Positions 16,819-25,411 of a stretch of DNA of 41,888 nt are shown here, one piece after another. Source of the stretch: an uncultured Clostridium sp. (GTDB lineage: Bacteria; Bacillota; Clostridia; TANB77; CAG-508); NCBI GenBank assembly GCA_947365805.1, contig CANAZY010000005.1, forward strand, positions 1 through 41,888. Reading direction: 5' to 3'. Below the pieces are notes generated by a model. That model was given only the letters and a program-made list of their open reading frames with translations. It made no database searches and had not been told where the DNA came from. Made by a program: the position numbers and the translations under genes. Every line of letters starts with the position of its first letter. The first letter of the stretch is position 1.

Positions 16819-17407
16819 TTATTTTTTCTTACTTACTGCAAGTCCATCTCCTACTTCTAGAATTTCGGTTTCTAAATTTGGATTTTCGCTTACTTCTTTT
16901 AAATATTCTCTTAAATTTCTAACAGCAGTACGTTGTTTGTGTTTGTTATAATCGCTCATAACATATCCTTTGTATAACACATTATCTGCTAAGATGATAC
17001 CGTCATTTGCAAGTAATCGTAAAGCATGACTTAAAAAGAATGGGTATTTTCCTTTTGCAGCATCAATAAAAATCATGTCATATTTTCCTTCTATTGTTGG
17101 CAAAATCTCAACAGCATCTCCGAAATGAATATGTATTTTATCTTCTACCTCTGTTCTTTTAATATTTTCTTTTGCCTTTTCTACCCTATCTTCTTCTCTT
17201 TCAATGGTATCAATACTTCCATTTTCTTCTAAAAACTCAGAAAAACAAATAGCAGAATATCCGCACAGCAGTACCAATTTCAAGAATTTTTGTTACCTTT
17301 CGATTTTGTAATAATTTTTCAATTACCTCTAACGTATCATCCATAATAATGGGAATATGTTCTTCCAAAGCTTTTTTCTTAATTTTTGCTAATTCTATTT
17401 TATTCAT
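16819..17407 (-). CDS. SAM-dependent O-methyltransferase, TrmR-like, +1 shift at CGG
   Basis: ATG 17407 (AAGGAG upstream) encodes MNKIELAKIKKKALEEHIPIIMDDTLEVIEKLLQ and the SAM-binding motif KILEIGTAV. The zero frame then reads CGG and stops eight codons later. Skipping C at 17263 gives GTAVGYSAICFSEFLEENGSIDTIE, then HFGDAVEILP, YDMIFIDAAKGKYPFF and GIILADNVLYKGYV, a complete class I methyltransferase of 195 residues. The best match by motif is YrrM/TrmR, which methylates 5-hydroxyuridine-34 of tRNA; a TrhP-like U32 gene lies at 9541-10770. A catechol or caffeoyl-CoA-type O-methyltransferase is the alternative. Confidence 0.85.
17261..17263 (-). other. CGG +1 frameshift site in the trmR-like gene
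   Basis: Sense context: ACT GCT GTG c GGA TAT TCT GCT. The SAM-binding glycine motif E-I-G-T-A-V-G-Y-S exists only if the C is skipped. Confidence 0.87.
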
Positions 17408-17427
17408 TAAAATTTCTCCTTATAAAA

Positions 17428-17455
17428 AGAAGGAGACTATTTATAGTCCTCCTCT
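17428..17455 (-). terminator. Hairpin after typA
   Basis: An imperfect stem around GGAGACTA / TAGTCCTCC with a short AT loop, overlapping the end of typA. On the minus strand it is followed by TTCTTTTTATA, then the trmR ribosome binding site. Confidence 0.6.
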
Positions 17456-19274
17456 ATTTTCTTTTTGCTCTTGCTGCAATTTCTCTATCTTTGCTACTTA
17501 ATATTTTTTTTCTTAAACGAATGCTTTGTGGTGTTACTTCTACTAGTTCATCGTCTTCAATAAATTCAATTGCTTTTTCAAGTGAGAATTGAATTGGTGG
17601 AACTAAACGAAGTGCATCATCTGAACCAGAAGCTCTTGTATTTGTTAAGTGCTTTTCTTTACATACATTAATTGCTAAATCATCATTTCTTGAGTTTAAT
17701 CCAACAATCATTCCTTCATATACTTCTGTACCAGGTCCGATAAATAAGTCTCCCTTATCTTGTGCATTGTATAAACCGTAGGTTACTGCTTTTCCTGGTT
17801 CAAAAGCAACAATTGTTCCTCTTACTCTTGAAAGCACATCACCTTTATATGAGTCATAACAATCAAATACATGGCTCATTACACCTACACCTTTTGTATC
17901 GGTTAAGAACTCTGTTCGGTAACCAATTAATCCTCTTGCAGGAATTTTAAATTCAATTTTGGTATGTCCATCTTCAGCAGGTTCCATATTAACCATTTCT
18001 GCTTTTCTTTGTCCTAATTTTTCAATAACAGTTCCAATAGCATCATCTGGTACATTTACAGTTAAACGTTCAATTGGTTCACATTTTTGGCCATCAATTT
18101 CTTTAATAATTACTTTTGGACGTGATACTAATAGTTCAAATCCTTCTCTTCTCATATTTTCAATTAGTACAGATAAATGTAATTCTCCACGACCAGATAC
18201 TTCAAAACTATCTGGTGAATCGGTTTCTTTTACACGTAAACTTACATTTCTTTCTAGTTCTTTAAATAAACGGTCACGAATGTGTCTTGATGTAATAAAT
18301 TGTCCTTCTTTTCCTGCAAATGGTCCATTATTAACACTAAATGTCATCGATACTGTTGGTTCATCAATATCGACAAAATCGATTTTTTCTGGATGGTCAT
18401 AATCACAAATGGTTTCACCAATATTAATATCTGCAATTCCTGCAATTGCAATAATATCTCCTGCTTTTACTTCTTCTACTTCTACTCTTTTTAATCCTAC
18501 ATGAGTATATAGTTTTGCAATTCTACCATTAGTTACTTTATCCTCTTTTTTGCAAATAGAAACAGGCATTCCTAATTTTACGGTTCCTCTTTCTACTCTT
18601 CCTACTGCAATTCTTCCAACATAATCATCATAATCAATGTTAGATACTAACATTTGCATGGTTCCATCAATATCACATGCTGGTGGATTGATTTTATCAA
18701 TGATGGTTTCAAATAAACAGTTTAAGTCAGATGTTTCATCTGTTAAGTTCATTTTACCAATTCCGTTTTTTGCAGATGCATACACAACTGGAAAATCTAA
18801 TTGATCATCATTTGCATCTAGTTCGATAAATAGTTCAATTACTTGGTCTACTACTTTTTCTGGGTTTGCTCCTGGACGGTCAATTTTGTTGATAACAACA
18901 ATTGGTTTTAAGTTTAATGCAAGAGATTTTTTTAATACTTCTCTTGTTTGAGGCATTGGTCCTTCAAAAGCATCTACTAACAGTAAAACACCATCTACTG
19001 TTTTTAAAACTCTTTCTACTTCTCCACCAAAATCAGCATGTCCTGGTGTATCTACAATATTAATTTTGATATCTTTATACATAACAGATGTATTTTTAGA
19101 AAGAATGGTAATTCCTCTTTCTTTTTCAATATCGTTTGAATCCATAACTCTTTCTGCTACTTGTTCGTTTTCACGAAAGATATGGCTTTGTTTTAATAAG
19201 GCATCTACTAGTGTTGTTTTTCCGTGGTCAACGTGTGCGATAATTGCAATATTTCTTATTTTTTCATTATTCAT
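17454..19274 (-). CDS. typA: Ribosome-associated GTPase TypA/BipA
   Basis: A 606-residue translational GTPase of the EF-G family. G1 [10 protein letters not shown] lies at ~15-24, with the ERGITI switch, G3 [12 protein letters not shown] and G4 [10 protein letters not shown]. Domain II, domain III/V elements ([21 protein letters not shown]) and the BipA-specific C-terminal domain ([31 protein letters not shown]) are all present. It associates with 70S ribosomes and aids 50S assembly at low temperature. ATG 19274 follows AGGAGAA. The sense strand contains CAC GGA AAA in the G1 loop, where CGGA occurs out of frame without any shift. Confidence 0.97.
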   Translation of the reverse strand: MNNEKIRNIAIIAHVDHGKTTLVDALLKQSHIFRENEQVAERVMDSNDIEKERGITILSKNTSVMYKDIKINIVDTPGHADFGGEVERVLKTVDGVLLLVDAFEGPMPQTREVLKKSLALNLKPIVVINKIDRPGANPEKVVDQVIELFIELDANDDQLDFPVVYASAKNGIGKMNLTDETSDLNCLFETIIDKINPPACDIDGTMQMLVSNIDYDDYVGRIAVGRVERGTVKLGMPVSICKKEDKVTNGRIAKLYTHVGLKRVEVEEVKAGDIIAIAGIADINIGETICDYDHPEKIDFVDIDEPTVSMTFSVNNGPFAGKEGQFITSRHIRDRLFKELERNVSLRVKETDSPDSFEVSGRGELHLSVLIENMRREGFELLVSRPKVIIKEIDGQKCEPIERLTVNVPDDAIGTVIEKLGQRKAEMVNMEPAEDGHTKIEFKIPARGLIGYRTEFLTDTKGVGVMSHVFDCYDSYKGDVLSRVRGTIVAFEPGKAVTYGLYNAQDKGDLFIGPGTEVYEGMIVGLNSRNDDLAINVCKEKHLTNTRASGSDDALRLVPPIQFSLEKAIEFIEDDELVEVTPQSIRLRKKILSSKDREIAARAKRK

Positions 19275-19306
19275 GTGTATTTCTCCTCTTTTATTAACTA
19301 TATTTT

Positions 19307-19334
19307 ACAGGTCGATGTAGCGTCGACCCCTACG
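19307..19334. repeat. Palindromic intergenic element (TAGGGG family), copy 1
   Basis: On the minus strand it reads GTAGGGGTCGACGCTACATC followed by GACC, a TAGGGG lead and an imperfect GGTCGA palindrome. It is unusually GC-rich for this DNA. A related element is at 25359-25406. Confidence 0.55.
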
Positions 19335-19358
19335 ATAACAATATTAAATTATACTACT

Positions 19359-20693
19359 TTAAGCTTCATTTGTCAACTGAATGATGGTATTCATTAGGTG
19401 TTGGGTTACTTTATCTAATGTTTCTTTTTCTGGCGTTTTTGATTGGTATTTACTATAATCTAATAGTTTTCCATAATTTACAATGATTTTTCCTTTTTCT
19501 ACTTTAATTCCGACTGGTACAATTGGTTTTCCTGTTCGTAATGCCATAAAGGCTGCTCCGTTTTTTACTTTTACTTTTTTGGCAATTCCATTTCTTGTTC
19601 CTTCTGGAAATAGTCCTAAACCTTCCCCTTTTGCTAATACTTTTAAAGATTTTTTCATAGAGTCCACATCTTGTTTTCCTCTTTTTACAGGAATTACATC
19701 AAATAATTCTCCAAGTCTTGCTAAAAATGGATTGTTAAATAATTCTGCTTTTCCAATGAAATTGATTTTTCTAGTTGCATAGATTACAATAACTGGTACT
19801 TTCATAAAATCTACGTGATTTCCGCAAACAATGAACGCACCTTCTTTTGGTATATTTTCCAGTCCTTTTACTTCTAGGCGGTAAAAGATTTTATAAAATC
19901 CTCGTAGCGTATGCCATACAAATCTTCTTTGGAATTTCATCCATAAAGAATCATCTGATTTATCAAATTCTTCTACTACTTTTTTCTTCTTGGTAGGATT
20001 TATTTCTTTTGGACTAGTAGTTACGTCTTTCATTTTTTCTTCAATAATTCCATATACTTTATTTGATAATTCTTCTATTGATAGTTCTGTACAATCAATT
20101 AAAATGGCGTCATCTGCTTTTTTTAGTGGTGCTATTTTACTCGTCACATCGTTATGGTCTCTAAACTTTATATTTTCTAAAACTTCTTCATATGGAATAT
20201 CGATTCCATTTTCTTGATTCTGTTTCATTCTTCTGTTAGCTCTTTCTTCTGGTGTAGCATCTAAGTATATTTTTACATTTGCATTTGGAAATACATTTGT
20301 ACCAATATCTCTACCATCCATAACCATACTCTTTCCTACTGCAATTTTTCTTTGCAATTCTACCATAGCTGTTCTTACTTCTGGTATATGTGAAACTTGA
20401 GAAACAATGGCATTTACTTCTTTTGTTCTTAACTCTGAAATTAGTTTTTGACCATTTAAAGATAGAATTTGTTCACTATCTTTAAACTCAATATCGATTT
20501 CTATATTTTCTAGTGCTTTTTTTACTTCCTCAGTATTTTCTAGTAAAATATCATTTTTAATTAAGTAATGGCTAATTGCTCGATACATTGCTCCTGTATC
20601 TACATTTAAAAAACCAAATTTCTCCGCAACCAAATTTGCTATGGTTCCTTTCCCTACTCCTGCTGGGCCATCAATTGCTACAATAAATGACAT
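19359..20693 (-). CDS. cmk: Fused cytidylate kinase and 1-acylglycerol-3-phosphate acyltransferase
   Basis: A 444-residue two-domain protein. Residues 1-220 are CMP kinase: P-loop AIDGPAGVGKGTIA, NVDTGAMYR, VMDGRDIGTNVFP and EERANRRMKQNQE. A lysine-rich linker follows, then from ~245 a PlsC domain: GAFIVCGNHVDFMKVPVI (NHxxxxD), GKAELFNNPFLARLGELFDVIPVKRGKQD and GLFPEGTRN. The first domain recycles CMP, which phospholipid synthesis releases. The second makes phosphatidic acid at the membrane, so the fusion ties the two steps together. The fusion is known in Clostridia. It starts three bases after the stop of the upstream gene, suggesting coupling. Confidence 0.93.
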   Translation of the reverse strand: MSFIVAIDGPAGVGKGTIANLVAEKFGFLNVDTGAMYRAISHYLIKNDILLENTEEVKKALENIEIDIEFKDSEQILSLNGQKLISELRTKEVNAIVSQVSHIPEVRTAMVELQRKIAVGKSMVMDGRDIGTNVFPNANVKIYLDATPEERANRRMKQNQENGIDIPYEEVLENIKFRDHNDVTSKIAPLKKADDAILIDCTELSIEELSNKVYGIIEEKMKDVTTSPKEINPTKKKKVVEEFDKSDDSLWMKFQRRFVWHTLRGFYKIFYRLEVKGLENIPKEGAFIVCGNHVDFMKVPVIVIYATRKINFIGKAELFNNPFLARLGELFDVIPVKRGKQDVDSMKKSLKVLAKGEGLGLFPEGTRNGIAKKVKVKNGAAFMALRTGKPIVPVGIKVEKGKIIVNYGKLLDYSKYQSKTPEKETLDKVTQHLMNTIIQLTNEA

Positions 20694-20696
20694 CTT

Positions 20697-21563
20697 TTAT
20701 TCCTCCTCTTTTTCTGGAACTTCAATTCCTTTTACAACAACTTCTATGCTTTGAACATTCATAGCAGTTAATTGTTCTATTTCTTTTTTTACTTTTTGTT
20801 TAAATTCTTGTACACTTGTAATAACATTATATCCATAACGAATAATTACTTCTAAATAGATATATGGTCCATCTTCTAAAGTATCAACTCTTGTTTTTGC
20901 TATTTTACAAATAGCAGGTACTTTATTTGCCATATATTCAATAATTTGTCGAAAGACACTATCCGAAATTGTAAAGTTTCCTAAGTAACTAAACGTTGGT
21001 CGAATAATCGATTTTTCAGAAATGTATGGTTTTACTCCGTGTCCTTTGGATTTAAAGATTTGTAATGGATCTAAAATATATCCTGAAAAATCCTTTTTTA
21101 ATTCAAATGTTGGTACTGGAATAACATGTTTTCCTTCTGTTTGACGAATACGTTTTGCTGTTTCCATCTCTTCTTTTGTGGCAATGTCAGTAATATAAAT
21201 AAACTTTGAAATTTCTGGTAAACCTAAATTTGCAGCAATCTTTTTAACCATATTGTCCGATGTTCCTAAAATTAGCATCTTATCAGGCTTATGCTTTTTA
21301 ATCGCTTTTATTACCTCATCCTTTTCATCATTTTCTATAAATAATGCTTGTTTTACGGTCTCAATTTTGGTAGGTGCTTTTTTAGCAGAATTTCCAGCAA
21401 CAATTTCATTATCTTTAATAAAAAGTCCATCATCAATAATATAACTAATCCCATGCTCACTTGCGACAAGCCCTGCTCGGTAACTTTTTCCTGTTCCAGA
21501 AGGTCCCACAAAAGCATATACTTTTATTTTTTCTCTTGCATCCATTATATTTCTAATATTCAT
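20697..21563 (-). CDS. P-loop ATPase fused to an Asp23/Gls24-like domain
   Basis: A 288-residue protein. Residues ~14-30 hold a P-loop (AFVGPSGTGKSYRAGLVA), followed by DDGLFIKDNEIVAG and HKPDKMLILGTSDNMVKKI, an unfamiliar NTPase core of about 180 residues. From ~195, FTISDSVFRQIIEYMANKVPAICKIAKTRV, YLEVIIRYGYNVITSVQEFKQKVKKEIEQLTAMNVQSIEVVVKGI is a good match to the Asp23/Gls24 (DUF322) fold. Asp23-like proteins are cell-envelope-associated stress proteins. The role of the combined protein is unknown. It is first in a tight pair with cmk-plsC. ATG 21563 has AAGGAG upstream. Confidence 0.75.
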   Translation of the reverse strand: MNIRNIMDAREKIKVYAFVGPSGTGKSYRAGLVASEHGISYIIDDGLFIKDNEIVAGNSAKKAPTKIETVKQALFIENDEKDEVIKAIKKHKPDKMLILGTSDNMVKKIAANLGLPEISKFIYITDIATKEEMETAKRIRQTEGKHVIPVPTFELKKDFSGYILDPLQIFKSKGHGVKPYISEKSIIRPTFSYLGNFTISDSVFRQIIEYMANKVPAICKIAKTRVDTLEDGPYIYLEVIIRYGYNVITSVQEFKQKVKKEIEQLTAMNVQSIEVVVKGIEVPEKEEE

Positions 21564-21668
21564 TATTAAACTCCTTTAAAGTCTTGCTAATATGTAGCTA
21601 ATATGCTTTAATTATTATAACACTTTATTCATTAATTGGAAAGAAATTTTTGAAAGGAATATAAAAAA

Positions 21669-22313
21669 ATGAATACATTAATTGTTGCAGGTGGAGAAAT
21701 CAATCTTGCTTTTTTAGAAAACTATTATCTTACTAAAAAACCAGATATTATCATTGCTGTTGATAAAGGTCTTGATGCTTTAAATAAATTAAACATTGTT
21801 CCAAATCATATTGTAGGAGATTTGGATTCTGTTAATCACTCTTTAATCGAATGCTATAAAAATAACCCTAAAATTAGCATCCATCAATATCAACCAGAAA
21901 AAGACTATACGGATACGGATATTGCACTAAAACTTGCTATTAGCTTGCGCTCTTCTCATATTACAATAATAGGAGCCCTTGGTAAGCGTATGGACCATGC
22001 TCTTGCTAATATTCATATTTTGACACTGGCATTAGATGCAAACATTCCTTGTAAATTATTGGATAACAATAATCAAATCTATTTAATTAATAACAGTCAC
22101 ACCATAGAAAAATCAAATACCTATGGCAAATATATTTCACTAATTCCTCTTACTTCTAAAGTAGAAGGATTAACCTTAACTGGATTTAAATATCCTCTAG
22201 ATAATTACTCTTTATCAATTGGAAAGAGTTTAGGAATTAGTAATGAAATAATTGATACAGCAAGCATTTTCCTTAAAAAAGGCATTTTAATTGTAATAGA
22301 GAGCAAAGATTAA
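21669..22313 (+). CDS. thiN: Thiamine pyrophosphokinase
   Basis: A 214-residue enzyme that converts thiamine to thiamine pyrophosphate with ATP. Motifs are VAGGEINLAFLENYY, AVDKGLDALNKL, HIVGDLDSV (metal and nucleotide site), QPEKDYTDTDIALKLAI, and ITIIGALGKRMDHALANIHIL. The C-terminal thiamine-binding beta domain includes KYISLIPLTSKVEGLTLTGFKYPL. The length is standard. ATG 21669 has AAAGGAA upstream. I see no TPP riboswitch in the short upstream region. It converges on the next gene. Confidence 0.93.
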   Translation: MNTLIVAGGEINLAFLENYYLTKKPDIIIAVDKGLDALNKLNIVPNHIVGDLDSVNHSLIECYKNNPKISIHQYQPEKDYTDTDIALKLAISLRSSHITIIGALGKRMDHALANIHILTLALDANIPCKLLDNNNQIYLINNSHTIEKSNTYGKYISLIPLTSKVEGLTLTGFKYPLDNYSLSIGKSLGISNEIIDTASIFLKKGILIVIESKD

Positions 22314-22341
22314 GAACCCTCCTTTACTTAAGGGGGTTCTT
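22312..22341. terminator. Bidirectional terminator between thiN and the GT39-like gene
   Basis: The stem AAGAACCC / GGGTTCTT, extended by mismatched pairs, between convergent genes. Confidence 0.75.
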
Positions 22342-22345
22342 ACAT

Positions 22346-23935
22346 TTATTTTAATTCATAAATATCACAAGCATTCATTCTTTGAATGTGTTTGCAATCT
22401 TTCAAATTTAAAACTTCCAATAATGTGTTTAGATATGTTTCGTGTTCAATTCCCTCGTTAATAATAACAATTAGTCCATTTCCTAAGTTTATGTTTGTAA
22501 ATACTTCGTTTACAGTGACTTCATCAAATTTAGTTACATCCATAATATAAGATTGTTCTAAAATGGTAAACAAATATAAGTCATCTAAAAATCTGTTTTG
22601 ATTTGTATTAAATACGTACAAACATGGCGTGTTGTGGTTTTCTTCTATTCTTGTAACAATTTCTTTCTTGTCTTTGTATAAATAATAGAAATTGATATTG
22701 ATTACTTTTGGTAATAATAACATTACGATAAAAATAATACTTAATATCAAGTATGTATGGTTTCTTGAGAACACCTTTTCAAATAACACTTTTAATAGGT
22801 AAAATACACTAATCACAATTAATGGACATACTGGCATAATATATCTAAGTTCTTGGTATGGTGAAACGAATGCTACAACAGTAAAATAGATGATAGTTGG
22901 TATGCACATTAACCAAAATTCTTTGTTTTCAAATGTTATGATAAGCTTTTTGTTCTTTAATATTTTATATAAAATAACGAGAATTGCTATTATTCCTACA
23001 AATTTCAAAACACCATTAAAGGCATTATTGTTTAAAATCTCTAAATATTGTCTAAAAGAATTCCACATTTGCTCTGTATTTGATAAATTAGAAATAGCAC
23101 CAGTACCTCGATATCCCATAAACATATGTACGAACGAATATGGAAAAATAGCAAGTGAAATGATTGCTGAAATTACCATCATACTTAAGTAACGAAGAAT
23201 ATTGTTTGTGTTTTTCTCTTTTATGAACTTTATCATATAAATGACAAATAGCATAAACAAGAAAACTAAATAGTAATAATGTGTTAAAGAGCCAATAATA
23301 ATTGCAACTGACATGATAATTAAATCTTTTATTTTTAATACTTTTTCATCAAAGTTCTTAATATGTAAGTAAGATACGATTAGTAAATTCAAAGCATTTA
23401 GTGCATACATTCTAATAAAAACAGTTGTATCAATCGATGCAAGAGTAAATCCATTTACCAAAACTATAAAAAGAGCATATATTTTATTTCTAAATAATCG
23501 GTTCGCAATTAAATAAATAAAAATGCTTGTTAAAACAAATATGAAAATATTTAAAATAATTCCTGTCCATTTTGAAAAAGAATCAATTGTAAAACTAGAA
23601 GCAATTCTTAGTAACAAGTAATAAAATGGTGGATGAACATCATTCTTTTGATTTTCATAAACAGGTGTAAAATCGCTTGCTTCTTCTGAAGAAATCGATA
23701 AATACTCTTTATAATATTTGTTTTCGTGCCAAGTATTATAAAAGTCTTCATCGTTCATAATATCAATCTTGTTATAGTTCATTAATCCATAAGAATAAGC
23801 TTCATCCATATGAAGATATGCTTTATCAAATCCATATTGAATATGAAGTACTACTTGTAAAAGAATGATTACAACTAATAATGTGATGAATACTGCGGTT
23901 TGATTTTTCTTTATAAATTCCTTTAATTTTTCCAT
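22346..23935 (-). CDS. GT39-like (PMT-type) membrane glycosyltransferase
   Basis: A 529-residue protein with about 11-12 membrane helices. The first luminal loop carries HMDEAYSYGLMNYNKID, with the acidic pair typical of GT-C enzymes, and later DVHPPFYYLLLRIASSF, a GT39-like signature. Such enzymes use polyprenyl-phosphate sugars and act on the outer face of the membrane. The C-terminal ~110 residues are soluble. ATG 23935 (GGGAGAA upstream) is preferred over the in-frame codon further upstream. It follows the GT2 gene on the same strand with a hairpin between. The acceptor is unknown. Confidence 0.82.
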   Translation of the reverse strand: MEKLKEFIKKNQTAVFITLLVVIILLQVVLHIQYGFDKAYLHMDEAYSYGLMNYNKIDIMNDEDFYNTWHENKYYKEYLSISSEEASDFTPVYENQKNDVHPPFYYLLLRIASSFTIDSFSKWTGIILNIFIFVLTSIFIYLIANRLFRNKIYALFIVLVNGFTLASIDTTVFIRMYALNALNLLIVSYLHIKNFDEKVLKIKDLIIMSVAIIIGSLTHYYYLVFLFMLFVIYMIKFIKEKNTNNILRYLSMMVISAIISLAIFPYSFVHMFMGYRGTGAISNLSNTEQMWNSFRQYLEILNNNAFNGVLKFVGIIAILVILYKILKNKKLIITFENKEFWLMCIPTIIYFTVVAFVSPYQELRYIMPVCPLIVISVFYLLKVLFEKVFSRNHTYLILSIIFIVMLLLPKVININFYYLYKDKKEIVTRIEENHNTPCLYVFNTNQNRFLDDLYLFTILEQSYIMDVTKFDEVTVNEVFTNINLGNGLIVIINEGIEHETYLNTLLEVLNLKDCKHIQRMNACDIYELK

Positions 23936-23970
23936 TTTCAAATTCTCCCTTTTATTGGTTAAGTGCAAAA

Positions 23971-23995
23971 TAGAGATATATCTTCTATATCTCTA
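23971..23995 (-). terminator. Hairpin between the two glycosyltransferase genes
   Basis: A perfect 10-bp inverted repeat TAGAGATATA / TATATCTCTA with a 5-base loop, just after the GT2 stop. There is no strong T-run, so it may only attenuate. Confidence 0.5.
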
Positions 23996-24003
23996 TTCGC
24001 TAT

Positions 24004-25233
24004 TTATGCAACATCATTAATTTTAATATCGCGTACGTGTTCAATTTTCTCCCAGCTTAAATCTCTTTTGAAAAGACACTTAAAGTTAATTAGTAGCCAT
24101 GAACCTAAGAATAAAGGATAGCATAATAACCCTTTTAACATTGGCCTAATTGGCTTTTTATCTAATAGCATAATTAGAATTGCTGTACCAATTGGTAATA
24201 AAAATGTTGGTATCAAATATCGTAATATATTAACAATTAAATCCGTTGCTGTAATGCCATTTGCAAAGAACATAATGAAGTTAATGGCTAATAAAACAAG
24301 TGTTAAAATGAACATTGGAATACTTCCAATAATATATAAAAATCCATCAAAGTTCATTAATGTTTTCTTTTCTTTGGTTGCAACAGCAAGGTCTTTTGTA
24401 TAATTTTGAATACATTGGATATGTCCTACTGTCCATCTTGAACGTTGTGACCAACTTTGTTTAAATCCAACTGGTTGTTCATCATATACAATCGCATCAG
24501 TTGCCCAGCCTAATTTTTTACCAGCTATAATTCTCTTTAGGGAAAATTCAATATCTTCTGTTAGTGTTTGGGTATCCCATCCGTTTGGTTTTACAACATC
24601 AAATTTTACCATAAATCCAGTCCCATTGATTAATGGTGATAATCCTAAATTATATCTTGCTAAATGATAAAAACGATTCATTGTCCAATAGAAGATGGCA
24701 TATCCTGCAGATACCCAACTATCGGTTGGATTTTTGATATCACGGTAACCTTGTACAACGTCTTCACCTTGGCAAAGTTTTTTATTCATATTTTTAATAA
24801 AATTTACATCAACAATATTATCTGCGTCAAAAACAAAGAACGCATCATATGGTGCATTTTCTTCAATTTTTTGATTTAGAAACCAATTTAATGCATGACC
24901 TTTTGTTTTATGTTCTTCATCAAATCTTTCATAAACAATTGCTCCTGCTTTTTTTGCAATTTCTGCTGTTTTATCGGTACAGTTATCTGCAATTACATAA
25001 ATATCATATAATTCTTTTGGATAATCTTGTTTTGTTAAGCTTTCTACAAGATTTCTAATAACCGATTCTTCGTTATGTGCTGGAATAATTGCCATAAAAC
25101 GATTTTGTTTATCTTCTAAAATTGGTTTATCTTTTAATTTTACTAAAGAGCATATACTAACAATAAATTGGTATAACCAAAATATTGTTACAATCCATAC
25201 AAGTGCTTGTTGAATTATATATAAATATACCAT
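24004..25233 (-). CDS. Membrane glycosyltransferase family 2 (processive type)
   Basis: A 409-residue protein. An N-terminal helix (~4-28) is followed by the GT-A domain: IPAHNEESVIRNLVESL, DIYVIADNCTDKTAEIA, FFVFDADNIVD (DxD), NGTGFMVKFD, LTEDIEFSLKR (catalytic E-D) and the QRSRW motif (QxxRW) that marks hyaluronan/cellulose/chitin-synthase-like enzymes. Three or four C-terminal helices follow. It probably makes or extends a surface glycan, perhaps with the neighbouring GT39-like enzyme. ATG 25233 has GAGAGG upstream. Confidence 0.88.
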   Translation of the reverse strand: MVYLYIIQQALVWIVTIFWLYQFIVSICSLVKLKDKPILEDKQNRFMAIIPAHNEESVIRNLVESLTKQDYPKELYDIYVIADNCTDKTAEIAKKAGAIVYERFDEEHKTKGHALNWFLNQKIEENAPYDAFFVFDADNIVDVNFIKNMNKKLCQGEDVVQGYRDIKNPTDSWVSAGYAIFYWTMNRFYHLARYNLGLSPLINGTGFMVKFDVVKPNGWDTQTLTEDIEFSLKRIIAGKKLGWATDAIVYDEQPVGFKQSWSQRSRWTVGHIQCIQNYTKDLAVATKEKKTLMNFDGFLYIIGSIPMFILTLVLLAINFIMFFANGITATDLIVNILRYLIPTFLLPIGTAILIMLLDKKPIRPMLKGLLCYPLFLGSWLLINFKCLFKRDLSWEKIEHVRDIKINDVA

Positions 25234-25358
25234 GTTTTACCTCTCTTTATATTACTTGTCTAATATAGTGTATTTTTTTACTTCTATTATTATACTATCT
25301 TTGCCAATTTTTTTCAACGTCTCGTATCAAATTCATAATTTCTTAATGAATTTTAGAA

Positions 25359-25406
25359 CCCTCCTAGCAGGCTTTTTGCGGGCAAACACAAGGCTTGCCC
25401 CTACAT
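25359..25406. repeat. Palindromic intergenic element (TAGGGG family), copy 2
   Basis: On the minus strand it starts TGTAGGGGCAAGCC and the palindrome closes with TTTGCCC, followed by GCAAAAAGCCTGC and AGGAGGGTTC. It lies just downstream of pnp, is GC-rich for this genome, and shares the TAGGGG lead and palindromic core with copy 1. It could also serve as the pnp terminator. Confidence 0.6.
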
Positions 25407-25411
25407 TATGA

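Noticed and set aside
3285..17407. Explaining the frameshifts as ordinary sequencing or assembly errors
   Set aside because: Errors would be expected in homopolymers and at varied contexts. All seven sites coincide with in-frame CGG and none lies in a homopolymer. I kept this as the main alternative because reads are not available.
3285..17407. CGG reassigned to another amino acid such as Trp or Gln
   Set aside because: Reassignment alone cannot restore the frame. At each site one base must be skipped to recover the conserved protein, and the residue gained is Gly from the following GGN.
23971..23995. Riboswitch or tRNA between the glycosyltransferase genes
   Set aside because: It is only a simple AT-rich 10-bp hairpin. 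I found no tRNA or rRNA gene anywhere in the window by eye.
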